Assembly (NCBI GenBank): GCA_019022495.1
Contig: JAFEKR010000006.1
Coordinates: forward strand, 2,480,001 to 2,544,000
DNA: 64,000 nucleotides
Source of the DNA: Epichloe hybrida
Taxonomy: Eukaryota; Ascomycota; Sordariomycetes; Hypocreales; Clavicipitaceae
Direction: 5' to 3'
The translations under genes and the position numbers were made by a program. Below, piece after piece: positions 37,203-47,532 of the stretch. The notes beneath the pieces were generated by a model, which saw only the letters and a program-made list of their open reading frames with translations, had not been told where the DNA came from and made no database searches. The stretch's first letter is position 1, and each line of letters begins with the position of its first letter.

Positions 37203-37660
37203 TCTCTGTAAATGCCTATTAAAAGGAATAGAGGAAAGGTTGTTTAATCATATCGGATAATATCGTCAGCAACAGTCGTAATGATTAATTTGAGTCAGCT
37301 AGCTTAGCTAAGGTTTGTTTTTAATGTCGGGTTTGAAATAAATGCCTTGCGGCGATAGATTCGGTTGTTTGGTTGGTTTTCTCGTGATAGACAATAAAAT
37401 CGATAATTAATAATAATATCCTAGATAGATATAATAAAGTTATATCCCTAAGCCTAAGGGTTAATAGATTAATTCCTTAGAAGCCTAACAAGCCCGTAAC
37501 TAGGATTCTAGTCTCTTCCTTTAGCACACTTATGCAGTTATGCCTCTCTACTATAATAACCGTTATGGCATAACAAGGGGTAGTAGCAGTGGTGTCTGCA
37601 GAAATATCTCTTCTTATAATACCTAGCTTATCTATAATTATAAAGTCAACTACTAATTAG

Positions 37661-37918
37661 TATTAGATGCACTAAGGTCCTGCGTAGGTAATAAATCCCA
37701 TATAAATTTAAAGTTAATAATAGTTAGTTAGCTAGCTAGGAAAGAGGGAGAAGAGAGGGAAAGTCTAAATACTAGAAAAGTAGGCGAAATCCGTATATAA
37801 GGCACAAAAGGGGGTGGCGAATTAATGCAGCCAATCATATCACGTGCATTGCGCCAGACCTATAATTAGTCCGGTCTTTGGCCACGATTAAACCGATGAA
37901 GATCCGAAGGAATTAACA
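37661..37918 (-). repeat. Copia-C2 5' LTR
   Basis: 258 bp, with the same ends as 35739-35996; differences between the two are transitions. Minus-strand CTAATTAGTAGTTGAC follows it directly (37645-37660), the shared primer-binding region. Confidence 0.92.
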
Positions 37919-37923
37919 ATAAG

Positions 37924-38187
37924 CTTACTTTTCTAAATAAGCTAAAACTTTATAGATTTTTAAATAAATAACTAAATTATATATAAAAATAAGGTTACTA
38001 TAATTAGATTACTTAAAAAAACTACTATATAATAAATTTATATAAGACCCCACTTTTAATTTTCCCTAACAATACATTGTATTGTATGTATTAGATTGTA
38101 TTGTATTATATTTTTAATACAATACAATGCAATACAATACATCAAAGGGCTAAAAAATACAATATAATATAATATAACAATTCTCTA
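37924..38187. repeat. hAT-H1 right end with AATAC/TACAA microsatellite and TIR
   Basis: The stretch at about 38025-38070 (ATATAAGACCCCACTTTTAA, then TTTCCCTAACA) matches the same place near the right end of hAT-H2 (about 52580-52620). It is followed by TTGTATTGTATG and AATACAATACAATGCAATAC repeats and the terminal inverted repeat ending TTCTCTA at 38187. Confidence 0.75.
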
Positions 38188-38195
38188 GCCATAAC

Positions 38196-38360
38196 CACGC
38201 TACTAGTAATTAGGTAAGCTAGGGTAATATAAGCTAGGGTGACATAAGTAGGTTACCCTATATATAACTTACCCTATAGCTATCTTTAATAATGATTTTC
38301 TCTTTATTTAGAGGTTATATAAAAGTTTTATATATAGTAAATTAAAGCTTAAAGATAGGG
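38196..38360 (+). repeat. Copia-B1 3' LTR, piece 2 of 3
   Basis: Continues the LTR after the hAT-H1 duplication (CACGCTACTAG...) and includes the paired GCTAGGGT repeats and a TATATATAACTTACC stretch. Ends at TAGGG, the target duplicated by Copia-C1. Confidence 0.9.
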
Positions 38361-38616
38361 TGTTAATTCCTTTGGATCTTTATCGGTTTAATCATAGCTA
38401 AACACTAGACTAATTATAGGTCTAGCGCGATGCACGTAATACAATTAGCTATATTAATTTACCACCCCCTTTTATGCCTTACATACAGATTTCGCTCACT
38501 TTTCTAGCATCTAGACTTTCTCTCTCTTCTCTCTTCTTCTAGCTATTTATCTATCTATTATTAACTTTAATTTATATAGGATTTATTACCTACATAGGAC
38601 CTTAGTGTATCTAACA
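38361..38616 (+). repeat. Copia-C1 5' LTR
   Basis: 256 bp: TGTTAATTCCTTTGGATCT ... GTATCTAACA. Followed by CACTAATTAGTAGTTAAC, with the shared palindrome at the junction. Confidence 0.93.
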
Positions 38617-39490
38617 CTAATTAGTAGTTAACTTTATAACTATAAATAAGCTAGGTATTATAAGAAGAGACATTTCTATAGACACTACTGCCACTACCCC
38701 TTATTATACTATAATAGTTATTATAGTAAAGAGGCATAACTATATAAGTATGCTAAAGGAAGAGACTAGAATCCTAGTTATAGGCTTATTAGGCTTCTAA
38801 GGAATTAATCTATTAACCTTAGGCTTAGGGATATAACTTCATTATATCTATCTAGGATATTATTATTAATTATTGATTTTATTATCCATTATAAGAAAAC
38901 TAACTAAAAAACTAAATCTATTGCTACAAGGCATTTATTTTAAACCTAACATTAAACAACCTTAGCTAAGCTAGCTAATATATTTATAACTTCTCTATAA
39001 ATATTCCCTTTATCTAACAGACCTTTAATCTCTCCCTACAAGCATCTACTACTTATTTTTACCCCCTTTATTATTAGTGCTATTTGCCCCGTACCTATTA
39101 GTAAGAAAGAGAGATTACCTCCTTCCTTTCTTTTTATAAAAAATAGGAAGTGGTAATTCCTATTATTCCCTTATTACTTTTCCTATTATTTTCTAGTTAC
39201 TTTTAGAACTTCTATTACTTTCTTTATCTCTATTAATTTATTCTTATTACTGCTTTTGCTACTTCTGCTACTTTTTCTTCTATTTTTCTTATTTTTATAA
39301 TCTTCTGATTTTATTAGAGCAATAACGCTCCTAAAAAGCAAAAGAAGAACCTTATAATAGTAATAGGTAAATATAGGAGCTTAATTAGTAGTAAAAACAA
39401 CAAATTAGTAATATTCCTTTTATAGTTAAAAATAGTAGAGGAATCTAAACCTTCTATAAGAGAAAGGGCTACTAGTAATAGTAAGGCTTT
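38617..39490 (+). other. Copia-C1 5' leader
   Basis: About 870 bp between the 5' LTR and recognisable gag. The first ~600 bp match the Copia-C2 leader. Pyrimidine-rich around 39160-39300. A 61-codon open frame on the opposite strand (39314-39499) is not considered a gene. Confidence 0.55.
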
Positions 39491-39499
39491 AATTATCAC

Positions 39500-42400
39500 T
39501 CCTAAGAGACCTTAAAGGCATGAATTACCCCTATACCTTTAATAGCTTACTTACGAATTCTTATATAACTAGAAAGAATTTATTAAGCTAAATCTAGAGA
39601 CTACTACATAGCTTAAGCTTAATAACTAAATTATAAGATTTATTAACCTTAGTAAGTATTAAGGTTAGAGAGATAATAACCTATAGGAATCATTCTAAGA
39701 AGACTTTAAAGGCTAGTTTAAAGATACCTTTAAAAGGGTATCTAAGGATATTGTTAGAGAATTACGTAATTCTTTATAAGATTATAGCGTCCTTATTAGG
39801 CAAGGCCTAGGATATTTAATCCTAGTATTACTTAAGGAAGTGCTTTATTAAACCTTAATGCCCCTTTAGTTATAGGAAAGATTATAAGAAAGACTATAAT
39901 TTTCTAAACCCCTAGAACCTTAATATTAATAGCCCTAATAACCTACCCTAGAAATTAACCTTCCCTAACCCTAGAGATTGCTTAAACTCTTATAAGAACC
40001 CCCGTGATAATCCCTATTATATTAATAGCTCTATCCGGATAATTATTATTAAGAATAACTAGTAGACTATTATTTATAATAAATTATGCCTTTATAGTAA
40101 TTCCCCTCTAAAGATTAGATTATAAAGAAAATCTTAGAGCTTATAAAGATATATAAGGATAGTAACCGCTATAGTAGAAAGCTATATAACTTCTTAATAC
40201 TAAAGATCACACTCTTTAAAAATAAGTATAATAGAATTAACTTTCCTTAAATATATTATTAGAAGGCTTTCCTTATTATATTAATAGGTAATACTAAGCA
40301 ATACTACCTTAATTACCTCTTTAGGAATAACTATTCCTATAAAGAGATAATTACTTATATTTATTAATACTTTAAGATAGAAAGCAACTAGTAATTCTAT
40401 TACTATAAGTAAAGTAGTATAACGCTAAAGAGTATAATTAAGAAGAATTCTAATAAAAGCAAGCTTAAGTGCCTTAAGATTATATTATTAACCCTTAAGA
40501 AAATCCATAAAGGCCTATACCTTACTAAAATAGTAAATACTAAACTTTATAAGCAGGCCTTAAACACTATAGCTAGTGTGCCTAAATATTAGATAGTGAA
40601 ATATATATACTCTATAGGCTTTAAAAGTCTTACTAGAGACCTCTGTAAGGTAATTACTATTATGGAATTAAATAAGAGGCCCTCCTAATACCTTTAGTAC
40701 TAATAAGGAGACCCTCTAGAGGCTATATTTACTAATTATTAGTATAGATAGTAATTACCCCTCTGTGGCAGAGGAAGTTATTATAGATAGAGCCCTAGGC
40801 TAAGTACTAAGCGCTACTTTATATATAGTAAGAGTAGCTACTAGTCCTCTAATTACTTTACTAAAGAATATTAAAAGGAAAAAGACTACTAGTAAGCTAG
40901 CAAAATATATTATACACCCCCTTTAGAGAAGAGATTCTAGGTATTCCTTACCTCCTATAAAGGGTAAAATAATAATAAGCCTAATAAAGGCTTAGGTTAG
41001 AATTAGGAATTATATCTTTTAGCTTAGATAGAAGCTAAAGATAATAATAATAATATAGAGGAGCTACTATTAATAGCATATCTAAGTATTATATAATTCT
41101 TCTATTTAGGACTATAGACTAACTATAACGCCGCTAATATTAACATCCTAGCAACCTTATATAATTAAGCTTTTTAATATATATTCCTTAAATAAGGGCT
41201 CTATAAGCTATAAGAGTGTAATAAAGGCTTAATTTACTATGTCTCTAAAGAACGCTATTCTAAAAAGGTCTTTAGAGGGATTATGCCTAACACTAGCACC
41301 GCAGGAAAGTTAACTATAAGAGAGGCATAAGTAAAGGCTCTATTAAGATTAATACCTTTATTAAAGGTAACCCCCTATAAACCCTAAATTATTATATTTA
41401 GCGCTAGATTAGTAGTTATAAGAGAAATCCTTTATATGCTTATAGAACTTAGAGAGCTTTAATTCTACATCCTTAACATAGCTACCCCCTTCCTTTTCTT
41501 AATTACTAATATAGATAAAATGTAAGTTAAGATTAATAACCTTACTAATATACTTATCTAAGGTAATAAGACTATACCTATTATACGATAATAGGGCTAT
41601 CCTTAGTAGTTACTAGAAGTAAGAGAAATAGTTACCTTCTATCTTTTAGAAGGAGATATCTATTAATTATATTATTAACTTAGTTACCCTTCTATTTAAT
41701 AACTTATAAAAATCCTTTACTAAGCTAGTTATAAAGTTAAACACTAGGTAATTAAGGAATTAAGCAAAGTCTACTACCACTACTAGATGCATAGAAAGGC
41801 CCCTAGTTAATTTAAGTTTATAATCAAAGATAACCATGAATTTAACTACAAGATTATTGTTAATATTATATAAATCAATAGCTAACTAGTGCTTTATATT
41901 ATTAATTTAGTAACCTTATTCTAAGTAGCCTAATTCCTTAATCTAAAGAAGCAAAAGGCTTAAGATATCTAGGATATAATCCGTGAATATTAGATTAATA
42001 CTTATCTTAGACCTCTAGACTAGATTATTCACAATACTAGCAATAACTTTGCTTCCGCTGAATTCAGGTATTATGCTTAATTAATGTTAATTAAAACTAG
42101 TAAAATACTAATTAAAGCCTATAATAGCATCAGAAAGGTTAAGAGATATTACAGACCTCTACGCTAAGCCTATAATATTATTATAGACTTAATTAGAATA
42201 GAGCTTACGCTAGAGTAACGTCTCTAAATAGCTATTAAGGTAATTAATAACTCTATAGGCCTAAATAGTATTATCCTAACTATACTAGTCTTTGGAGGCT
42301 ACCCGTGGATAATAGATAAGTTACCGCTAAGTATCTCTATTATTTAATATGCTAAGGTAATTTATAAAGCTACTAATAAAGTCTAATATCTTTTAGCTTT

Positions 42401-44700
42401 ATGGTAGGTCTATAATGCCCTTAGAGCCTAGAATAGCCCTAATATAGCGCCTATATATTAGCTACCTCTATAAGCTAATATATATATATAAAGAGAGAAA
42501 GGTAGCTAGCATAGCTTATATAAGCTGCTTGCTACTAATAAAGAGACTTATACTATTAATATACCCCATGGCCTAGTAAAGTTTTACTCTATAGTAGTAA
42601 AGCCCTATTATAAAGACTTATATATTATAAAGGGACTAGAGTAGTAGGAGATAAAGCCCTATAATACGCTAGAGTAATAGGAGATAAAGCCTAGTAACAT
42701 AGAGAAAGAAGTAACTATATAACTAACTACTACTAATAAAAGAGATTCTCTAATAGAAGATAGTAAAGAGCTATAAATACTAGCTAAGAGAAAGCAAGGG
42801 AGACTAAGAAAGGCCCTCATAGTGTAATTCATAAGTATAGGAGAGTCTAATAAAGAGGCTTATAAAGCCTAAAAGGCCCTAAGAGGAAGCTATTAAGTTA
42901 AAGACTTATTACTATGCCCTAAAGGAATAAAAGTAAGGAAAAGAAGACCTTATAGCCCTAAGAAGGATATTAGCTTAGTTTAGCTCTATATACTTATAAA
43001 TAAAGATTAAGAGGAGGCCTTTATTTAAGAGATTATAACTAGAGGGATGCTAAGTATAGCATTTCTTATAGTAAAGGAAGAGGCTAATTAGAACCTTACC
43101 CTTTAGCTTTACTAAGAAGGAAGGATTATAACCCTAGGAAAACCCTTTAAGTAGTCTAATTAAGCTAAGATTAACGCTTTATAAGCTTAGGATATATTTA
43201 AATTTGTTAAGTTTAACCTAGCGAAGCACGGAGGTTATAGAATCTTTGATTCTTATATAGTTAGAGAGATTAAAGGCAAAGGAACAGACTTGCCCTATAA
43301 GAAATCTTATCTTATTATACAAGGCTATAATAACAAAGGAAAGGAATTTATCCTAACGCAATTACTAATAATATAACGTGCAAGCTAATAACTAATTATA
43401 GCTATTGCTCTATTATTAAGAAGAAGAGGCATCTACCTTTAGATTCGCGATATCACACAAGCCTACACTTAATCGTACACAGTGCTAACAAGGCTAATTA
43501 TCGTGAGATTACTAAAGCAAATTACATATCTCTTTCTAGAAGGGACTATAATTAAATTAATTAGACCTCTTTATAGGATTATAAAGGCTAGAACCCACTA
43601 GTAGGTAATATACTTCCGTTACTATAGGGATAACCTTAATATAATAACTTTAACCTATAATCCCTGCTTATTAATCATAGCCCTAAATAATAAGAATCTC
43701 TTTAGCATTATTAGAATACAAACTAATAATACATTAGGCCTAAGCAATAATAACTTCTTCTAAAAAGAAGAGAAAGAGCTCTAGAAGGCTAATTTTATAG
43801 CTAAAGAAAAGTAATAATTAACCGCTAAGAATCCCCTTATCTTTAATAGCTATATCTTAACCTAAAACACTAATAACTTGCTAATATTAACCTAAAAAGG
43901 CTAAAGTTAGAAGATTAAGGAAGTTAATCCTTAATCCCTAATAGTAAAGTAAGACTATATAGAATAATAAGCCTAAGGAAGCTATATTATAACTATATAT
44001 TAACTAGAAGCTTCCTATAACCTTTTAATTATAGCTTAACACTAAGAGCTCTTTACAGAAGATATTACATGCTTTAATAAACACCTTAAGTAGCAGATTA
44101 AGAATTAATAACACAGACTATAATATATTTCTTTAGTTCTTAAAGAGGCAAAGCTCTTTATGTTTATAAATCAATCGCTTACTAATAATAAGGATTTAAG
44201 CTTATAGATTAGATACGTGATTATAATTAGCAATAAGATAATGTAAGATAATAATACCTTTATTGTAAAAGGTAATATTATTACGTATAGCTTAACAAAG
44301 AGCAAGAGAGTTACTTATAGCACGCTTACCTCCGAATTATATAGTATAGTTTAAGGCGTAGATATTGCCTACGCGATTTCCATAACTCTATATTAGATCA
44401 CGGATTAATTAAAGATACCTTAGATTCCTATAATTCTCTATACTAATTCTTTTTTATTATATAAATATCTTATAAAGCTAGGAACCACAAAGGAGAAAAG
44501 ACTAATAATTAATATTATAGCCCTTTATTAATTATACAAAAGGCATAAGATCTACGAAGTTAGGTGGATTAATAGCAATAATAATCCGGCAGACGCAATA
44601 ACTAAATCATCACCAAATTTATTACTTTTCTCTTTAATTAATTTAAATAAATTAATGATTTATGTTAAAGGATAGGTAAAGAGACTTATAATATTAGGGG
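39500..44700 (+). pseudogene. Copia-C1 gag-pol relic
   Basis: Gag covers about 39500-41100. The protease block at about 41255-41330 reads FRGIMPNTSTAG against an expected GIMPDTGAA-like core, so the catalytic Asp is Asn. The integrase zinc finger is at about 41690-41810 (ends YHHYQMHRKAP, Cys read as Tyr), with the DDE core to about 42330. The RT covers about 43200-44000 with QLRDITQAYTQS-like, QQVIYFRYYRDN and TYNPCLL blocks. RNase H is at about 44160-44640 with GTTKEKRLI and NNPADAITK. Stops replace Q and W. The last blocks are well kept, which makes the copia assignment firm. The positions of gag start and pol end are approximate. Confidence 0.85.
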
Positions 44701-44850
44701 ATAGGAACTTAGGCAAGGACTAACGGATTAATTTAATTAACCAATGTTATAATAGCTAATTAGAGTAGCGGATTCCTATTAAGGGATTCACTAGTGTACA
44801 CTTTCCTTTAATCTAATTTTTATTACGTTTTTAAGCTCTTTAGCTATAAA

Positions 44851-44870
44851 GGAAAAAGAGAGATTACTAG
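44851..44870 (+). promoter_or_regulatory. Copia-C1 polypurine tract
   Basis: GGAAAAAGAGAGATTACTAG directly before the 3' LTR. Confidence 0.7.
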
Positions 44871-45126
44871 TGTTAATTCCTTTGGATTTTTATTAGTTTA
44901 ATTATAGCCAAACACTAGACTAATTATAAGTCTAGCGCAATGTACGTAATGCGATTAGCTGCATTAATTCGCCACCCCCTTTTATGCCCTATATATAGAT
45001 TTTGCCTACTTTTCTAGCATCTAGACTTTCCCTCTCTTCTCTCTTCTTCTAGCTATCTATCTATCTATTATTAACTTTAATTTATACGGGATTTATTACC
45101 TACGCAGGACCTTAGTGTATCTAATA
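44871..45126 (+). repeat. Copia-C1 3' LTR
   Basis: 256 bp, same length as the 5' LTR. Both gains and losses of C/G relative to the 5' copy are seen (GCGATTAGCTGCATTAATTC against ACAATTAGCTATATTAATTT), so each LTR was mutated independently. Confidence 0.93.
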
Positions 45127-45131
45127 TAAGG

Positions 45132-45582
45132 CTTTCTTTTTATATAAGGTTATTTTTTAGACTAAAAGTTAGTATATATAGGTTACTAGCTAGTATAGTA
45201 GTGAGTTAATTTTTTGGTTTTTATATATAAATAAATTTTGCGGAAAATTAAAAGTAGCCTATAAGACCCTATTAGCAGCCTGGATTTACTAATATAGTTA
45301 GTAAGTCTATAAGAGAAAGAAGATCTTTTTAACTAGCTAGATAGCTAGTCCTCTTAACTAATAATAGCTATATTACCTATATAATATATCTAAAATTAAT
45401 TCTATTACTCTATAAGATATTATAAAAGTAATCTAAATTATATTCTATTAGTTAATAACTACTATAACCTTCTATTATGTTATATTAATTAATTTAACGT
45501 TACAGCCCTATTAGTCCCTAACTATAGAGCTTACACCTATATAGCTATTACTAGCTAGTAACTAGCTCCCTATATTTTAATA
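45132..45582 (+). repeat. Copia-B1 3' LTR, piece 3 of 3
   Basis: 451 bp resuming at CTTTCTTTTTATATAAGG and ending ...CCCTATATTTTAATA (original end probably ...AACA). The end point is confirmed by Copia-B2, whose LTR ends with the same bases at a different target. Confidence 0.9.
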
Positions 45583-46092
45583 GGTATATTTATAATTAGA
45601 GGGAATATCTTAAGTTCTAAATCCCTTTAGTTAATCTTAATATTTTACTATAATATTAGTAGTAAATAAGAAAGTAAGGGAAATAAAGAACTTATAAAGG
45701 TCTAAAGGATTATAAGTAAAGCTATTATCTTTACCCCTTAGTAAGTTTAATTAAATAATTAAGGATAGGTTAGGTTAGTTACTAACTAGGCCTTAATTAT
45801 TTAATAAACATGCTTCTAAGGGTTTATTTATATAATAGATATACTAATTAAATAAATAAAAATAGGTTAGGTTAGTTACTAACTAGGTTTTAATTAAGTT
45901 AATAAGCTTAGATTTAGTATAAAGCTAGTTATAGTTACTTAAGGTAAAAGAAGAGCTAGAATATACTTTTTCCTTAGTATATTTAGTATTTTAAAGTAGT
46001 ACTTTCTCTTTTATAAGGTAAGTCCTTAATACTAATACCTTTTCTATAAACCTTACTAATTTATAGTATTTATAAAGATAACTACTAATTAG
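45583..46092 (-). pseudogene. Copia-D1 5' leader and N-terminal gag relic
   Basis: Minus-strand match to Copia-D2 48242-48751, with transitions. It directly follows the D1 5' LTR, beginning with the CTAATTAGTAGTTATC primer-binding region. Contains two copies of the word GTTAGTTACTAACTAGG about 115 bp apart. Gag stops where Copia-B1 was inserted, and the next 654 bp are missing from D1. Confidence 0.75.
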
Positions 46093-46389
46093 TATTAGTA
46101 TTTATAGAATACTAGTAACTTATATATAAGGTTTTTAGGGTAAACTAAAGTATATATAATTATTATATATTCTAGTTTATTAAAGTAAATAAAAAAGGGA
46201 TTTAATAGAAGTAAAGAGAGTATGCTATTTATTATAGGAAAAAGGGGCCTTAATTAGGGTTATTAGCAAAGAGGCTATATATGCTAATGCTAATCATAGC
46301 GCGATTAGGCTAGACATGTGGGTCTATAATACAACGCGCCTAGCTAATTAGAGGCGCGTAGCCTTGTTAATATTATACTTATTTTAATA
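46093..46389 (-). repeat. Copia-D1 5' LTR
   Basis: 297 bp, partner of 9510-9806. More heavily changed to T/A in places and less in others (keeps AGGCGCGTAGCC), typical of independent RIP. Confidence 0.9.
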
Positions 46390-46393
46390 ATAG

Positions 46394-46624
46394 TATTATT
46401 ATTAATTATCTATTCTAGGCTATATTTTCTATATATATAAAAAAAGAAGTTAAAGGCTAGTAGCTATAATTAAGAAGGGAAAAGGGGGTTACACGTTTAT
46501 AGCCCTATATTTCCTAGCTAATTAACAGGCTAGGTTATAGGTTATATATGGGGCGCGCGTGGCCTAAGCTTTTGCTAGGTAATTACGGCTATAACGCGCG
46601 ATTAATATCACCTTTATTCTAATA
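46394..46624 (-). repeat. Copia-A LTR, main fragment, split by Copia-D1
   Basis: Minus strand: TATTAGAATAAAGGTGATA, then ATCGCGCG and so on, the first ~231 bp of the Copia-A LTR. The remainder is at 9435-9509. It abuts the Gypsy-E2 LTR; no clear target duplication found, and no Copia-A interior, so it is probably a solo LTR. Confidence 0.8.
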
Positions 46625-47039
46625 CTAATAATATAAGAAAATAGTGTTTAGGAAAAGTTTATAGTATATAAGAAAGGGAAAAGTTAGTAATATAATAAAG
46701 AGTTATAGGTAAATTTATACTTAACTACTAATATTATTTATTATTATTTTAGTATAGCTATTACTTAGTAAATAGCTATATAGTACTTACTAAAGGGCTA
46801 AGGCTATTTAGAAGCCTAGCTAAAAATAAGGGGGTAATTATAAGGCCTTACTTTTAATATAGTATGCTAGTATACTACTAGGTAAGTATACTATACCCTA
46901 AGGCTAAGTTTATATAATATAAGTAAGTTACTAGCTATAAGCTAGTAACTTATATACCTAATATACTTAGACCTAGTAAGCTTTAGTTAATATATAAGTA
47001 CCCCTATACCTCTTGCCTAGCTATCCCTTTATTCTTATA
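46625..47039 (+). repeat. Gypsy-E2 solo LTR
   Basis: 415 bp matching the Gypsy-E1 3' LTR from 2905 to 3309, with transitions and a few small indels. Lacks about 6 bp of the 5' end, where the Copia-A LTR adjoins. No Gypsy interior on either side. Confidence 0.85.
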
Positions 47040-47055
47040 CTAGTCTATAATAAAT

Positions 47056-47532
47056 TAAAGCATTACTATTTAGAGCTATATTTTCTTACTACTTAGCGCT
47101 ATACCTATAATATAATATAGCTATATCCTATATCCTATGCCTTACTACTAAATTTATATAACACTCCCTAGTAAAAAAAATAGTTAGGCCTATTACCTTT
47201 ACTTACTATACCTTTAGGTAGCTAGTATAGATAGTTAAAGAGGTTAGAAGAGGTTAGAATAATTAGTTAGGCTAGCTAAAGTGTTTATAATTAAAGAAAA
47301 CACTAGAAATCATGTTTTTAAGCGAATTTATAAGCCTTATATGTGTTTAATTAAAAAATCTACTGTTATTATAATATAATTTAAAGTGCGGGGTTAGATT
47401 TTATAATATTATATATGTTTTCTACGGGAGGGTATAGTAATTAAGCTAGCTAACTAAATATAGCTAGGATAAATCCTTATATAGGTATAGCGCTAAGTAG
47501 CAAGAAAACATAGCTCCGAATAGTAATACTTA
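47056..47532. mobile_element. MITE-M: small DNA transposon with ~50-bp terminal inverted repeats
   Basis: The left end TAAAGCATTACTATTTAGAG... and the right end, read in reverse complement, TAAGTATTACTATTCGGAG... match for about 50 bp, through CTTAGCGCTATACCTAT. Element ~477 bp, no coding. ATAAAT flanks both ends directly (an 8-bp TAATAAAT is possible if the right end is placed 2 bp earlier). The superfamily cannot be fixed from this; hAT-like if the 8-bp duplication holds. Confidence 0.7.

Larger units (their letters stand above)
35739..37918 (-). mobile_element. Copia-C2: short non-autonomous Copia-C derivative with perfect TSD
   Basis: 2,180 bp on the minus strand with two 258-bp LTRs (3' LTR 35739-35996, 5' LTR 37661-37918). 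Flanked by ATAAG (35734-35738 and 37919-37923). The first ~600 bp after the 5' LTR and the last ~230 bp before the 3' LTR match Copia-C1; all of protease, integrase, RT and RNase H is gone. The middle instead has short tandem repeats. It keeps many more C and G residues and CpA/TpG than its neighbours, so it was less exposed to RIP or arrived later. It would need Copia-C proteins to move. Confidence 0.88.
20587..38187. mobile_element. hAT-H1: non-autonomous hAT-like DNA transposon carrying nested retroelements
   Basis: The left end TAGAGCATTATAATATAAT and the right end (reverse complement TAGAGAATTGTTATATTAT) are terminal inverted repeats like those of hAT-H2. It is flanked by 8-bp duplications GCTATAAC (20579-20586) and GCCATAAC (38188-38195), the size made by hAT transposases. 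Removing A1, A2 and C2 leaves 20587-20793, 27603-27764, 34570-35738 and 37924-38187, about 1,802 bp. These are AT-rich and non-coding, so it depended on a transposase made elsewhere. Behind each end lie AATAC/ATTGT-type short repeats, where hAT-H2 has CATTA repeats. Confidence 0.78.
38361..45126 (+). mobile_element. Copia-C1: complete Ty1/copia element inside the Copia-B1 LTR
   Basis: 6,766 bp with two 256-bp LTRs (38361-38616 and 44871-45126). Target duplication TAGGG (38356-38360) and TAAGG (45127-45131) differs by one G-to-A. All LTR-LTR differences I compared are transitions. An inverted copy of its right 5.5 kb lies at 58460-64000. Confidence 0.92.
14421..45582 (+). mobile_element. Copia-B1: Ty1/copia retrotransposon, host of further insertions
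   Basis: 5' LTR from 14421, gag-pol at about 15235-20205, polypurine tract AGAGGGGG at 20371-20378, and a 3' LTR in three pieces: 20379-20586, 38196-38360 and 45132-45582. The pieces total 824 bp, exactly the length of the intact Copia-B2 LTR (53151-53974). hAT-H1 and Copia-C1 cause the two breaks. Without insertions the element is about 6.8 kb. The flanks are GATTA (left) and GGTAT (right), so there is no target-site duplication, and 654 bp of Copia-D1 are missing here. Its RT is of the canonical copia type and differs from that of Copia-A, C and D. Confidence 0.88.
9510..46389 (-). mobile_element. Copia-D1: Ty1/copia retrotransposon, split by Copia-B1
   Basis: Minus-strand element. Its 3' LTR is 9510-9806 and its 5' LTR 46093-46389, both 297 bp. 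Its coding part runs 14420 down to about 10035, and its 5' untranslated/early gag part lies at 45583-46092. Everything between 14421 and 45582 is later insertion. Own sequence left is about 5.7 kb. Compared with Copia-D2, about 654 bp of gag (D2 positions 48752-49405) is missing at the Copia-B1 insertion point. It is flanked by a shared ATAG (9506-9509 and 46390-46393); a 5-bp duplication does not match perfectly. Confidence 0.85.

Noticed and set aside
39314..39499. 61-codon open frame on the minus strand with a hydrophobic product
   Set aside because: It lies antisense to the Copia-C1 leader/gag start and shows no ribosome or splice context. Hydrophobic Leu/Ile-rich products are what AT-rich DNA gives by chance.
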